A stretch of DNA of 12,778 nucleotides from Chitinophaga pinensis (lineage in GTDB: Bacteria > Bacteroidota > Bacteroidia > AKYH767-A > OLB10): NCBI GenBank assembly GCA_945872015.1, contig CAMBYJ010000025.1, forward strand, positions 1-12,778, in the 5' to 3' direction. Positions 1 to 7,486 of the stretch are shown in pieces. A model generated the notes under the pieces. That model worked only from the letters and a program-made list of their open reading frames with translations, ran no database searches and was not told where the DNA came from. Numbering within the stretch: the first letter of the stretch is position 1; the number at the start of each line of letters is the position of its first letter. A program made the translations under genes and the position numbers.

Positions 1-575
1 AAATTCCCTTTACAGTAATTAATACCGTCTATTCTAGCATGTACGGTGACATAATAGAACTTGCCAGATTTGAGTTGAGGTGTAACATTGCTTAGTTTAC
101 ACCATCTTGTATTTGAAATATATCTCGAAACGACGTTGCTTCCACGACCTCTTGCATCCGTTTGAATGAAGTTAAAAACATATATTGGTTGTTGATTCAA
201 ATAAGGTAATACCAAGGTGCTTTTGATAGAATCATTAAGAGAATAACTGTATTTACCGTTGAATACATCCAATAGTTGCGGTTCTCTGATAGATCGTAAT
301 ACAACTGGTTGTTGGATGTAAGCTACATTGTTTGCATCGTAGCACGTGAGTCCAACGATTGAAGTATCTAAAAAAGCTCCATCCTGATTGACCATATAAT
401 ATTCAATTTGTTGTGTTGTTGAACCGTTACTCCACTCATAACGGTTGTATCCTGATGGACCAACCAAGGTAAAGCTTGATGGCTGACAACCACTAAAAAA
501 TCCATTGGGAGAGGTGATCTGAGCGTTTGTGGTAGCGCTTTTGAAAAGTAACAGAATTATTAATAACTTTTTCAT
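1..575 (-). CDS. Secreted protein with Ig/PKD-like N-terminal region (partial, cut by window edge)
   Basis: The reading frame opens at an ATG at 573-575 and runs without a stop to base 1, giving about 191 N-terminal residues; the C-terminus lies outside the window. The protein starts MKKLLIILLL and continues to a small-residue stretch ending Asn-Ala-Gln near residues 17-19, a plausible signal peptide for export through the inner membrane. The mature part has Cys30, a Tyr-Glu-Trp-Ser-Asn-Gly-Ser segment around residues 46-52 and Cys78. This cysteine-tryptophan-cysteine layout is common in Ig-like/PKD-like modules of Bacteroidota cell-surface and type IX secreted proteins. Two further cysteines lie toward the cut end. 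I do not recognise a specific family and cannot see whether a C-terminal sorting domain is present. It is divergent from rimO. The upstream ACAATTTA at 593-600 (TAAATTGT on the minus strand) is only a weak promoter candidate. The frame and signal peptide are seen; the Ig-like label is inference. Confidence 0.8.
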   Translation of the reverse strand, partial: MKKLLIILLLFKSATTNAQITSPNGFFSGCQPSSFTLVGPSGYNRYEWSNGSTTQQIEYYMVNQDGAFLDTSIVGLTCYDANNVAYIQQPVVLRSIREPQLLDVFNGKYSYSLNDSIKSTLVLPYLNQQPIYVFNFIQTDARGRGSNVVSRYISNTRWCKLSNVTPQLKSGKFYYVTVHARIDGINYCKGN

Positions 576-825
576 GTGTGTTTGATTTAAAAACAATTTA
601 CATTATTTGATCATTTTTTGCTGCTTTTTATGTGTAATTGACATTTTGATAGGTCAAAAGTTCAGTTTGTTAGGGTAATTTGAAATGGTTAATATGGCAA
701 AACACACCTTTATTAATGCTTCTTCATGGCTTTTCATGGTTAGAAAATCCTTCGTTCGAAAGAATTGGTTTTTACTTCTGACATCACAAAAGGTTTTGGT
801 AAATTTGCTTCAGAAATAAAGAACT
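576..825. other. Divergent intergenic region between the secreted-protein gene and rimO
   Basis: This 250-bp AT-rich stretch separates two divergent genes and should hold both promoters. It contains the rimO promoter candidate (777-807), an inverted repeat TTGAC/GTCAA at 638-642 and 653-657, and two copies of TTCATGG at 723-729 and 733-739, ten bases apart. A 44-codon open frame on the plus strand (685-819) ends 6 bp before the rimO start but shows no recognisable family. No RNA gene or terminator is evident. Confidence 0.6.
777..807 (+). promoter_or_regulatory. Candidate Bacteroidota-type promoter for rimO operon
   Basis: TAAATTTG at 800-807 matches the Bacteroidota -7 consensus TAnnTTTG exactly. 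TCTG at 777-780, exactly 19 bp upstream, matches three of four bases of the -33 TTTG element. The element ends 18 bp before the GTG start codon of rimO, so the predicted leader is only about 10-15 nt and has no Shine-Dalgarno sequence. The match is seen; activity is inferred. Confidence 0.5.
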
Positions 826-2139
826 GTGAAATCAAAAACACTAAAGCAAAACAAGGTTAATGTTGTAACATTGGGATGCTCAAAAAATCTGGTCGATTCA
901 GAAGTATTAATGGGTCAATTAAAAGCCAATCAATTTGATGTGACGCATGAGAGCACTAAACAAGATGCGGCCATTGTAATTATTAATACTTGCGGATTTA
1001 TTGATAATGCTAAACAAGAAAGTATTGATACCATCCTGCATTTTGCAAAGCAAAAGGAAGCCGGCAAGATTGAAAAGCTAATTGTTACAGGGTGTTTGTC
1101 AGAACGCTATAAGCCAGATTTAGAGAAAGAAATTTCAAACGTTGATGCATACTTTGGTACGCGCGATTTGCCTTTGCTTTTAAAAACATTGGGAGCAGAT
1201 TATAAGCACGAATTAATAGGTGAACGGTTATTAACCACACCTCGTCATTTTGCATACATGAAAATTGCGGAAGGTTGCGATCGGCCTTGTTCTTTTTGCG
1301 CGATTCCTTTGATGCGTGGAAATCATATTTCTAAACCAATGGAAGAGTTAGTTCAGGAAGCCAAAAATTTAGCTGCTAATGGAACTAAGGAGTTGCTTTT
1401 AATTGCGCAGGATTCTACTTATTACGGACTCGATTTATATAAAGAACGCAAGCTTGCGGAACTGATGCAACGCTTAGCAGATGTGAATGGCATAGAGTGG
1501 ATTCGATTGCATTATGCTTTTCCCGCAGGATTTCCAATGGATGTGTTGGATGTGATGAAATCAACTAGCAATATCTGTAATTATTTAGATATGCCTTTGC
1601 AACATGTAAGCGATAATATGTTGAAGTCGATGCGTAGAGGAACAACCCGCGAGAAGACGTATAATCTAGTAAATACAATTCGTGAAAAAGTTCCAGGCAT
1701 CGCATTGCGTACAACGTTGATTGCAGGATATCCAGGAGAAACAGAGCAAGATCACGAAGATATGTTGCGATTTGTGGAGGATTTGAAGTTTGATCGATTG
1801 GGCATCTTTACCTATTCACATGAAGAGAACACACATGCGCACTCGTTAGTAGATGATGTTTCGCAAGAATTAAAAATTGAAAGAGCGCAAGCAGTTATGG
1901 CTGCTCAAGAGTCTATTTCGGCAGAATTAAATCAGCAAAAAGTTGGCAAGGAATTCAAAGTGTTATTTGATAGAAAAGAAGATAATCACTTTGTAGGAAG
2001 AACAGAATTCGATTCTCCAGAAGTTGATAATGAAGTATTGATTGATGCTACTGATGCGTATGTACGTGTTGGCGATTTTGCAAATGTGAAAATTATTTCT
2101 GCGTCTGAATTTGATTTGTTCGGTGAGCTAATAAAATAA
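826..2139 (+). CDS. rimO: Ribosomal protein S12 methylthiotransferase RimO
   Basis: RimO is a cytoplasmic radical-SAM enzyme that adds a methylthio group to the beta-carbon of a conserved aspartate of ribosomal protein S12. The 437 residues show the full three-part layout. The N-terminal UPF0004 domain has the second-cluster cysteines Cys18 (LGCSKN), Cys56 (NTCGF) and Cys90 (TGCLSERY). The radical-SAM core has the CxxxCxxC motif at Cys151, Cys155 and Cys158 (EGCDRPCSFCAIP). The C-terminal TRAM-like domain covers roughly 370-437 and contains SPEVD. The QDSTYYG stretch and the wording of the core favour RimO over the related tRNA enzyme MiaB. The start is a GTG; no downstream ATG would keep Cys18, so the GTG is well supported. 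It is the first gene of a tight plus-strand run, and bshC follows after 3 bp. Length is normal for the family. Confidence 0.97.
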   Translation: MKSKTLKQNKVNVVTLGCSKNLVDSEVLMGQLKANQFDVTHESTKQDAAIVIINTCGFIDNAKQESIDTILHFAKQKEAGKIEKLIVTGCLSERYKPDLEKEISNVDAYFGTRDLPLLLKTLGADYKHELIGERLLTTPRHFAYMKIAEGCDRPCSFCAIPLMRGNHISKPMEELVQEAKNLAANGTKELLLIAQDSTYYGLDLYKERKLAELMQRLADVNGIEWIRLHYAFPAGFPMDVLDVMKSTSNICNYLDMPLQHVSDNMLKSMRRGTTREKTYNLVNTIREKVPGIALRTTLIAGYPGETEQDHEDMLRFVEDLKFDRLGIFTYSHEENTHAHSLVDDVSQELKIERAQAVMAAQESISAELNQQKVGKEFKVLFDRKEDNHFVGRTEFDSPEVDNEVLIDATDAYVRVGDFANVKIISASEFDLFGELIK

Positions 2140-2142
2140 AGC

Positions 2143-3738
2143 ATGCGTAATTACAAGATTTCATTAAGTAACAGTAACTGGAAAAATAATCTGTTAGAGG
2201 ATTATTTGAAAGGTTCTGACTTTTTGAAATCGTTTTATAATTACGAACCTAAATTCGATAATCTTAATCAGGCAATTAGTGATAGAAAGAAATTCCCTAT
2301 CGATAGAAATTTACTTGTGGATGTTTTATTAGAACAAAATAAAGACTCTTTACATTCTAATGGTTTAGCTGAAACGATACAATCATTAAAATCTGAAAAC
2401 ATCTTTACAATTACGACTGGTCACCAGTTAGGTATTGCTGGTGGACCTTTATTTTTCATTTATAAAATCATCACCACTATTAAACTAGTCAAGCAATTAA
2501 ATGATCAACATCCCGATCATCGGTTTGTTCCTATTTTCTGGATGGCTTCCGAAGATCACGATTTTGCAGAGATAGCAAGTGTACAGGTATTTAATAATAA
2601 ACTAACATGGGAATATCCTAATGTTGCAGGAGCATGTGGCGAATTATCAACTGATTCGTTGAATGGATTAATTGAGGAATTAAAAAAGATTAATGGCGAA
2701 TCAGCGAATGCAATTGAATTAAATAAAATACTTTCTGATTGTTATCAAACAGGATTAACACTTGCAGCCGCTACCCGAAAATTGGTTTATGCAATATTAG
2801 GTGAGTATGGAGTTGTTGTAATTGATGCAAATGATGCACGACTGAAAAAAGCATTTGCTGAAATTATGCGTGATGAATTAATTAATCATACTGCGCATCA
2901 AAAAGTAAATGAAACATCTGAGCGATTAGCAGAAAAATATCATCCGCAGGTTTTTCCAAGAGAAGTAAACTTATTTTACAAGGATGAAAATTTGCGTGAG
3001 CGTATTGTTGATAATAGAGATGGAGTTTATAGTGTAACAAATACAGATTTATTTTTTTCGAAGGATGTTTTGCTCGACATGCTCGATAAGAATCCTGAAC
3101 GTTTTAGTCCGAATGTAGTCTTACGTCCTTTGTATCAGGAAAAAATATTGCCAAACATTGCCTACGTGGGTGGTGCAGGTGAATTAGCCTATTGGTTGCA
3201 ATTTAAATCGTTGTTCGATTATCATCAGGTTTGCTATCCGATCCTGATTAATAGAAATAATGCTTTAATTATTTCTGAAAAACTTTTGAAGAAAGCATCG
3301 TCAGCAGGAATTAATGAGACCGAGATTTTTCAAGATGAACAAGCACTGATTAAATTAGTTTTAGAAAGAACGGTAGCCGATGATTTTTCTGCGAAGGAAA
3401 ACATCGATGCAGTTTCAAGAGAATTCGATGCGATTGCAGTAAAAGCAATTTCAATTGATGCATCAACAGAAAAATACATTCTGGCAGAGCGACAAAAAAC
3501 AATCAATGCATTAGAGAACATTGAGAAGAAAATGCTTCAGGCTATCAAAAAGAAAAATGAAAGCTCTTTAAATGTTTGTAGGCAAATTACGGAAGAAGTT
3601 TTTCCAAATAATCATCCACAAGAGAGAGAGCAATCGTTTATTTCGTATTACTTAAAAGAAGGTAAAGAGGGTATTCAATATCTACTTGAAAATTTCAAAC
3701 CATTGTCGAATGAAATACTAATTGTTGTAACAGAATAG
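2143..3738 (+). CDS. bshC: Putative cysteine ligase BshC (bacillithiol biosynthesis)
   Basis: BshC is the enzyme assigned to the last step of bacillithiol synthesis, joining cysteine to glucosaminyl-malate in the cytoplasm. The 531-residue length is typical. Family hallmarks are visible: TTGHQLGIAGGP at about residues 91-102, followed by a helix-rich stretch, then the acidic PIFWMASEDHDFAEI segment with Glu137, Asp138, His139 and Asp140. A charged helical region near the C-terminus (about 450-490) fits the coiled coil of the family. The ATG lies 3 bp after the rimO stop and the MFS gene begins 5 bp after its own stop, so it is very probably cotranscribed with both. The other bacillithiol genes (bshA, bshB) are not in this window. 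The family assignment is firm; the biochemical role of BshC is known mainly from genetics in Bacillus. Confidence 0.93.
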   Translation: MRNYKISLSNSNWKNNLLEDYLKGSDFLKSFYNYEPKFDNLNQAISDRKKFPIDRNLLVDVLLEQNKDSLHSNGLAETIQSLKSENIFTITTGHQLGIAGGPLFFIYKIITTIKLVKQLNDQHPDHRFVPIFWMASEDHDFAEIASVQVFNNKLTWEYPNVAGACGELSTDSLNGLIEELKKINGESANAIELNKILSDCYQTGLTLAAATRKLVYAILGEYGVVVIDANDARLKKAFAEIMRDELINHTAHQKVNETSERLAEKYHPQVFPREVNLFYKDENLRERIVDNRDGVYSVTNTDLFFSKDVLLDMLDKNPERFSPNVVLRPLYQEKILPNIAYVGGAGELAYWLQFKSLFDYHQVCYPILINRNNALIISEKLLKKASSAGINETEIFQDEQALIKLVLERTVADDFSAKENIDAVSREFDAIAVKAISIDASTEKYILAERQKTINALENIEKKMLQAIKKKNESSLNVCRQITEEVFPNNHPQEREQSFISYYLKEGKEGIQYLLENFKPLSNEILIVVTE

Positions 3739-3743
3739 AAATT

Positions 3744-5000
3744 ATGAATAACAACACACGCAATCCATTTAATTTAATTGTACTCGTTTCGGCACTGGGT
3801 TACTTTGTCGACTTATTCGATTTGCAATTATTTAATTTAGTAAGTAAAGAAAGTTTAAAAGGGATTGGTATTGTTGATCCTAAATTAATCGACTTATACG
3901 ATTATCAATTGTTCTTATGGCAAATGGGAGGGATGTTAGTTGGCGGAATTTTATGGGGTGTTTTAGGAGATAAAAAAGGAAGGAAGTCGGTATTGTTTGG
4001 TTCTATTTTATTGTATTCATTAGCCAATATTGCGAATGCATTTGTTTGGAATGTTGAGCAATATGCATTTATGCGTTTTATAACAGGACTTGGTTTGGCA
4101 GGTGAGTTAGGTGCTGCGGTAACGTTAGTATCGGAAACTATGCATAAAGAATCGCGAGGTTGGGGGACTATGTTAGTTTCTGTTGGAGGCGCTTTAGGTG
4201 CTGTTCTCGCTTCATCTATGGTAGGACAAGATTTAAGTATAGGTTCACTTGCAAATTGGCAGGTAGCTTATTTGATAGGTGGTATCTTAGGATTGCTTTT
4301 ATTGTCACTTCGTGTAGGTACTATCGAATCAGGAATGTTTAAGTCTATGGATAGCTCTGAAAAAATCAAACGTGGTGATTTACTAATGATTTTTGGTAAT
4401 AAAGAACGCTTGTTAAAATACATGCTTTGTTTAGCCATTGGAATTCCTATCTGGTGTAGTGTAGGAATATTAATGAAGTTTAGTGTGAAGTTCTCTGAAC
4501 CTGATTTGTTAAATATTAATGGTGGTCCTGCTTTGATAACGAAGGCAGTGATGTTTACTTACCTAGGATTTTCCCTCGGTGATTTATTAAGTGGCGGTAT
4601 GTCGCAATTAATGAAGAGTAGAAAAAAAGTCTTGTATATCTATCTCGTTTGTTGTGCCTTGTTTTACTTCGGATTTTTATTTTCGAAAGGCATCAGTTTA
4701 GATTTGTATTATTTCTATTTCTTCTTATTAGGAATTACATCAGGTTACTGGACCATCTTTGTAACGATGGCGGCAGAACAATTTGGCACCAACCTTCGAG
4801 CAACGGTTGCTACTACAACGCCTAATATAGTAAGAGGTTCGGTAGTGCCAATTGTGTTGTTATTTAAATATTGGGAGCCAGCATATGGTACGATTAATTC
4901 TGCTGTAGCGTTGGGTGTTATTAGTTTTGTTCCTGCTTTTATAGGTGTGTATTTCATCAAAGAAACATTTAACAAAGAACTTAACTATCATGAGAAGTAA
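3744..5000 (+). CDS. MFS transporter, substrate unknown
   Basis: This 418-residue inner-membrane protein has the hydrophobicity pattern of a 12-helix major facilitator. Helix 1 spans about 10-32 and contains acidic residues (FVDLFD). The loop between helices 2 and 3 carries the MFS motif A as GDKKGRKS at 75-82. A long cytoplasmic loop around 195-220 separates the two six-helix halves. The second half contains EQFGTNLRATVATT near 345-358, which resembles the repeat of motif A in metabolite:proton symporters of the sugar/organic-acid type. Asp23 and Asp26 in helix 1 would suit proton coupling, but this is inference. It sits between bshC (5 bp upstream) and the CoA-binding gene, which it overlaps by 11 bp, so translation of these genes is probably coupled. 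Substrate cannot be read from the sequence; a role linked to thiol or CoA metabolism is possible only by context. Confidence 0.9.
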   Translation: MNNNTRNPFNLIVLVSALGYFVDLFDLQLFNLVSKESLKGIGIVDPKLIDLYDYQLFLWQMGGMLVGGILWGVLGDKKGRKSVLFGSILLYSLANIANAFVWNVEQYAFMRFITGLGLAGELGAAVTLVSETMHKESRGWGTMLVSVGGALGAVLASSMVGQDLSIGSLANWQVAYLIGGILGLLLLSLRVGTIESGMFKSMDSSEKIKRGDLLMIFGNKERLLKYMLCLAIGIPIWCSVGILMKFSVKFSEPDLLNINGGPALITKAVMFTYLGFSLGDLLSGGMSQLMKSRKKVLYIYLVCCALFYFGFLFSKGISLDLYYFYFFLLGITSGYWTIFVTMAAEQFGTNLRATVATTTPNIVRGSVVPIVLLFKYWEPAYGTINSAVALGVISFVPAFIGVYFIKETFNKELNYHEK

Positions 5001-5355
5001 AAAGACATTAGTGATTGGAGCATCTACAAATCCTGAGCGCTACTCCTATCGTGCAATATTAAGTTTGTTATCACACGGACACGAAGTATGTGCTGTTGGT
5101 TTGCGTAATGGTAATATTGGCGAATGTGAAATTGTAAAGGAACAATTACTTTTTGGTGATGTCGATACAGTAACTCTTTATATTAATCCCGATAATCAGG
5201 TTGTTTATTACGATTACATTATTCAAATAAATCCAAAGCGTGTAATCTTTAATCCTGGAACAGAAAATCCGGAGTTAGAAAAAATGCTTGCTGATAAAAA
5301 CATTCCTTTTGAGCATGCATGCACTTTAGTGTTGCTTGCTTCTAATCAATATTAG
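4990..5355 (+). CDS. Small CoA-binding domain protein
   Basis: I place the start at the ATG at 4990-4992, giving 121 residues that begin MRSKKTLVIGAS. An in-frame ATG at 4945 would only add a tail copied from the MFS coding region, whereas the Rossmann-type beta strand and loop begin right after 4990. The protein matches the small CoA_binding (CoA_binding_2-like) family: a dinucleotide-type loop VIGASTNPERYSYRA at about residues 8-22, FNPGTENPEL near residues 85-94, and a C-terminal HACTLVLL segment. Such proteins are single-domain cytoplasmic proteins thought to bind CoA; their cellular role is not established. The gene overlaps the MFS stop by 11 bp and ends in a 14-bp tail-to-tail overlap with the histidine kinase gene. 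It is the last gene of the rimO run. The family is fairly certain; its function is not. Confidence 0.9.
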   Translation: MRSKKTLVIGASTNPERYSYRAILSLLSHGHEVCAVGLRNGNIGECEIVKEQLLFGDVDTVTLYINPDNQVVYYDYIIQINPKRVIFNPGTENPELEKMLADKNIPFEHACTLVLLASNQY

Positions 5356-6715
5356 TTTCGCTAATAAATGTAAAGGATGTTCCAATTCCTACTTCTGAAT
5401 CTACACGCACTTTCATCTGATGGAAGTTGGCAATCGTTTTTACGATAGGTAGTCCTAATCCAAAACCTTCAGCAGTTGAATTGTGTAAGCGTTTAAATCG
5501 ATCGAAGATGCTTGGAATTTCTTCTTTCTTCATTCCTACACCCGTATCTTTTATCTCAATCGTAAATTCATTACCGATAGTTTTTGTAGTGATGATAATA
5601 TTGCCACCTTCTTTATTGTATTTGATGGCATTATTAATCACATTGGTAAACATGGTGTATAAAAGTGCTTTATTACCTGGATTGATTTCAATGTTATCGT
5701 AAAACTGACGAATGATTTTAATATCCTTCTCCATCAATCGTTCTTCAATCTCTTCAAGAACTTCATTAAGCAACTGCAGTAAATCTACTTTTTCATTCTT
5801 TAAATATTGATCATTTTCGATTTTAGAAATTAATAAAAGCGCCTTAATGATTTTACTCATTCGATTAAGTGTTCGCTGAGAGTCGGAAAGTTTTATCATT
5901 ACCTCTTCGTTCAGTTCATGTTCAATCATTAAATTTTCTAAACGATTTTGTATGATACTAATCGGCGTTTGTAACTCATGCGATACATTCGAGATAAATT
6001 CTTTCTCAATTTGAAAAGCATCTTTCAACATTAACATCATTTCATTGATGCGTTGATCAAGTTTATTAAATTCTCTTGTCGTTGTATTGATCTTAGTAAA
6101 ATCGAAGTTGTTTGGAGACGGAACGGGTTTTAATTTTCGTTCCATAATTTTATTCAACGGACGCATCAAGATGGTTACGAATCCTAAGTCGATAAACAAA
6201 CTCACCAAAACGAAAAACAACATGATGATGAATGAAAATTGCTGGAAGGTATTTTTTAATTGTTCGATTGAGCCAATTCCTTCACCAACATTTAATTCAT
6301 ATAACTGATTGTCGTACGTGAATGGTCGTTTGATGATACGGTGCTTCATTACTTCTCCGTTAGAAGAACGCCATTCTTCGTCGCTAATATCCATATCCCT
6401 CGACATTTTTCTAGGATCGAGAATAGGGTAGATAGCAACGAACTCTTCTTTCAGGATATTATAACTTTCAAAACTGCAATCTTGCTCTAAGGTAATCTCT
6501 TCGATGCCGCCTTTCTTTACAGTTAGCAATACGCGTTCAGATCTTGCTACTAAACGTTTGTCAATATGATCGTACACCAACTTCTGTACGATGATTGGAA
6601 GAATAGCATTAAAAGCCAACACGATTATCAATTTAGATAATCCGTTGTAAATCGCAAATTTGGTTTGTATCGTTGGCGACTTTCTTCTCTTAATGAAGTT
6701 GGGTAAAAATTTCAT
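5342..6715 (-). CDS. Sensor histidine kinase, HAMP-HisKA-HATPase type
   Basis: This 457-residue inner-membrane kinase should pass phosphate to the response regulator encoded just upstream. Helix 1 spans about 24-46, an extracytoplasmic sensor region of about 110 residues follows (47-157), and helix 2 spans about 161-184. A HAMP-like linker begins at Arg185-Pro186-Leu187 and has a second helix around 214-232. The HisKA H-box is ISNVSHELQTP, with the phosphorylated His246. The ATPase domain shows the N-box TNVINNAIKYN (357-367), the G1 box DTGVG (390-394), an F-box-like IFDRFKR and the G2 box GFGLG (417-421). All catalytic parts are present, and there is no receiver fusion. Its start lies 2 bp after the regulator's stop, so the pair is one operon. 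The sensor region does not resemble a domain I recognise, so the stimulus is unknown. Its 3' end overlaps the convergent CoA-binding gene by 14 bp. Confidence 0.96.
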   Translation of the reverse strand: MKFLPNFIKRRKSPTIQTKFAIYNGLSKLIIVLAFNAILPIIVQKLVYDHIDKRLVARSERVLLTVKKGGIEEITLEQDCSFESYNILKEEFVAIYPILDPRKMSRDMDISDEEWRSSNGEVMKHRIIKRPFTYDNQLYELNVGEGIGSIEQLKNTFQQFSFIIMLFFVLVSLFIDLGFVTILMRPLNKIMERKLKPVPSPNNFDFTKINTTTREFNKLDQRINEMMLMLKDAFQIEKEFISNVSHELQTPISIIQNRLENLMIEHELNEEVMIKLSDSQRTLNRMSKIIKALLLISKIENDQYLKNEKVDLLQLLNEVLEEIEERLMEKDIKIIRQFYDNIEINPGNKALLYTMFTNVINNAIKYNKEGGNIIITTKTIGNEFTIEIKDTGVGMKKEEIPSIFDRFKRLHNSTAEGFGLGLPIVKTIANFHQMKVRVDSEVGIGTSFTFISETNID

Positions 6716-6717
6716 AT

Positions 6718-7392
6718 TTATAAATTCACTCGGTAACCAACACCTCTTACTGTTTCAAACCAATCAACTGAACCATGCGCTGATAATTTCTTTCTTAAAT
6801 TCTTAATATGCACATCAATGTAGTTCGATTCGTAATCGTCATCTAATACATCACCCCAGATATGTTCTGTAAGTTGCGTTCTTGTGAGCACTCTGTTTTT
6901 ATGTAGTCCAAGGTAATGCAATAAATCAAATTCTTTTTTTGTGAGATTGATAGCATTGCCATTGCAATGTACGGTACGATTTGAAATATCAATTTCATAT
7001 TCGGCAATCTGCATTACATTCGATTTTAGTCCGTGTTTACGACGTAAAATTGCCTGCATGCGTGCTTGTAATTCTGCTAACGAAAATGGTTTACCGATGT
7101 AATCATCAGCACCTAAATCGAGACCTTTGATTTTATCTTCTACTTCACTGCGTGCTGTTAAAATAATAAAAGCGGCTTCACATTTTTTCTTTTTCGCTTC
7201 TCTTAAAAGTTCAAGTCCATCCATATCAGGTAAACCTAAATCGAGCAATACAAAATCATACTCATTTGATAGCACCATGTCGGTTCCAGCTTTTCCATTA
7301 AAGGCCACATCGCAATTGAAATTCTGACGCGTCAAATAAATTTCCATCTCGTGAGAGAGTGAGCGTTCGTCTTCTACAATTAATACGTTCAT
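6718..7392 (-). CDS. OmpR/PhoB-family response regulator
   Basis: This 224-residue cytoplasmic DNA-binding protein has an N-terminal receiver domain (about 1-118) and a C-terminal winged helix (about 127-223). Receiver residues are complete: acidic pocket Glu7-Asp8, phosphoacceptor Asp51 in LLDLGLPDMDG, Thr79 in IILTA and Lys101 in GKPF. The winged helix carries the typical DVHIKNLRKKL recognition segment (193-203) and the wing VRGVGYRV (215-222). It is cotranscribed with the histidine kinase that follows after 2 bp, and the regulator comes first. A promoter-like element and a 14-bp palindrome lie just upstream, which would suit autoregulation. The target genes cannot be named; the family and partner assignments are strong. 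Confidence 0.97.
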   Translation of the reverse strand: MNVLIVEDERSLSHEMEIYLTRQNFNCDVAFNGKAGTDMVLSNEYDFVLLDLGLPDMDGLELLREAKKKKCEAAFIILTARSEVEDKIKGLDLGADDYIGKPFSLAELQARMQAILRRKHGLKSNVMQIAEYEIDISNRTVHCNGNAINLTKKEFDLLHYLGLHKNRVLTRTQLTEHIWGDVLDDDYESNYIDVHIKNLRKKLSAHGSVDWFETVRGVGYRVNL

Positions 7393-7410
7393 GGTAAAGC
7401 AGATTTATTA

Positions 7411-7428
7411 CGAATATAAATATTTATA
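7411..7428 (-). promoter_or_regulatory. Candidate promoter and AT palindrome upstream of the two-component operon
   Basis: On the minus strand TATATTCG (plus-strand 7411-7418) matches seven of eight positions of TAnnTTTG and ends 18 bp before the regulator's ATG, the same distance as at rimO. Overlapping it, TATAAATATTTATA at 7415-7428 is a perfect 14-bp palindrome. No good -33 element is present 19 bp upstream. The palindrome could be an operator, but in AT-rich DNA chance is a real alternative. Confidence 0.35.
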
Positions 7429-7486
7429 AAGTTATGCTGAATAAGCGTTGCAAGGTAAGTGCGGCAAAATGAATTTTTAAGGAATT

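Noticed and set aside
593..600. TAAATTGT (minus strand) as the promoter of the secreted-protein gene
   Set aside because: The position (17 bp before the ATG) fits the other operons, but only TA and TT match and there is no -33 element.
638..657. TTGAC-N10-GTCAA inverted repeat upstream of the secreted-protein gene
   Set aside because: Five-base arms are expected by chance in this amount of AT-rich DNA, and the distance from either start codon is not telling.
723..739. Two TTCATGG copies ten bases apart as an operator upstream of rimO
   Set aside because: There are only two short copies, no third site elsewhere in the window and no link to a known regulator.
4945..4989. N-terminal extension of the CoA-binding protein from an upstream ATG
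   Set aside because: The extra residues overlap the MFS coding region in another frame and precede the beta strand that opens the domain; the ATG at 4990 gives the expected family length.
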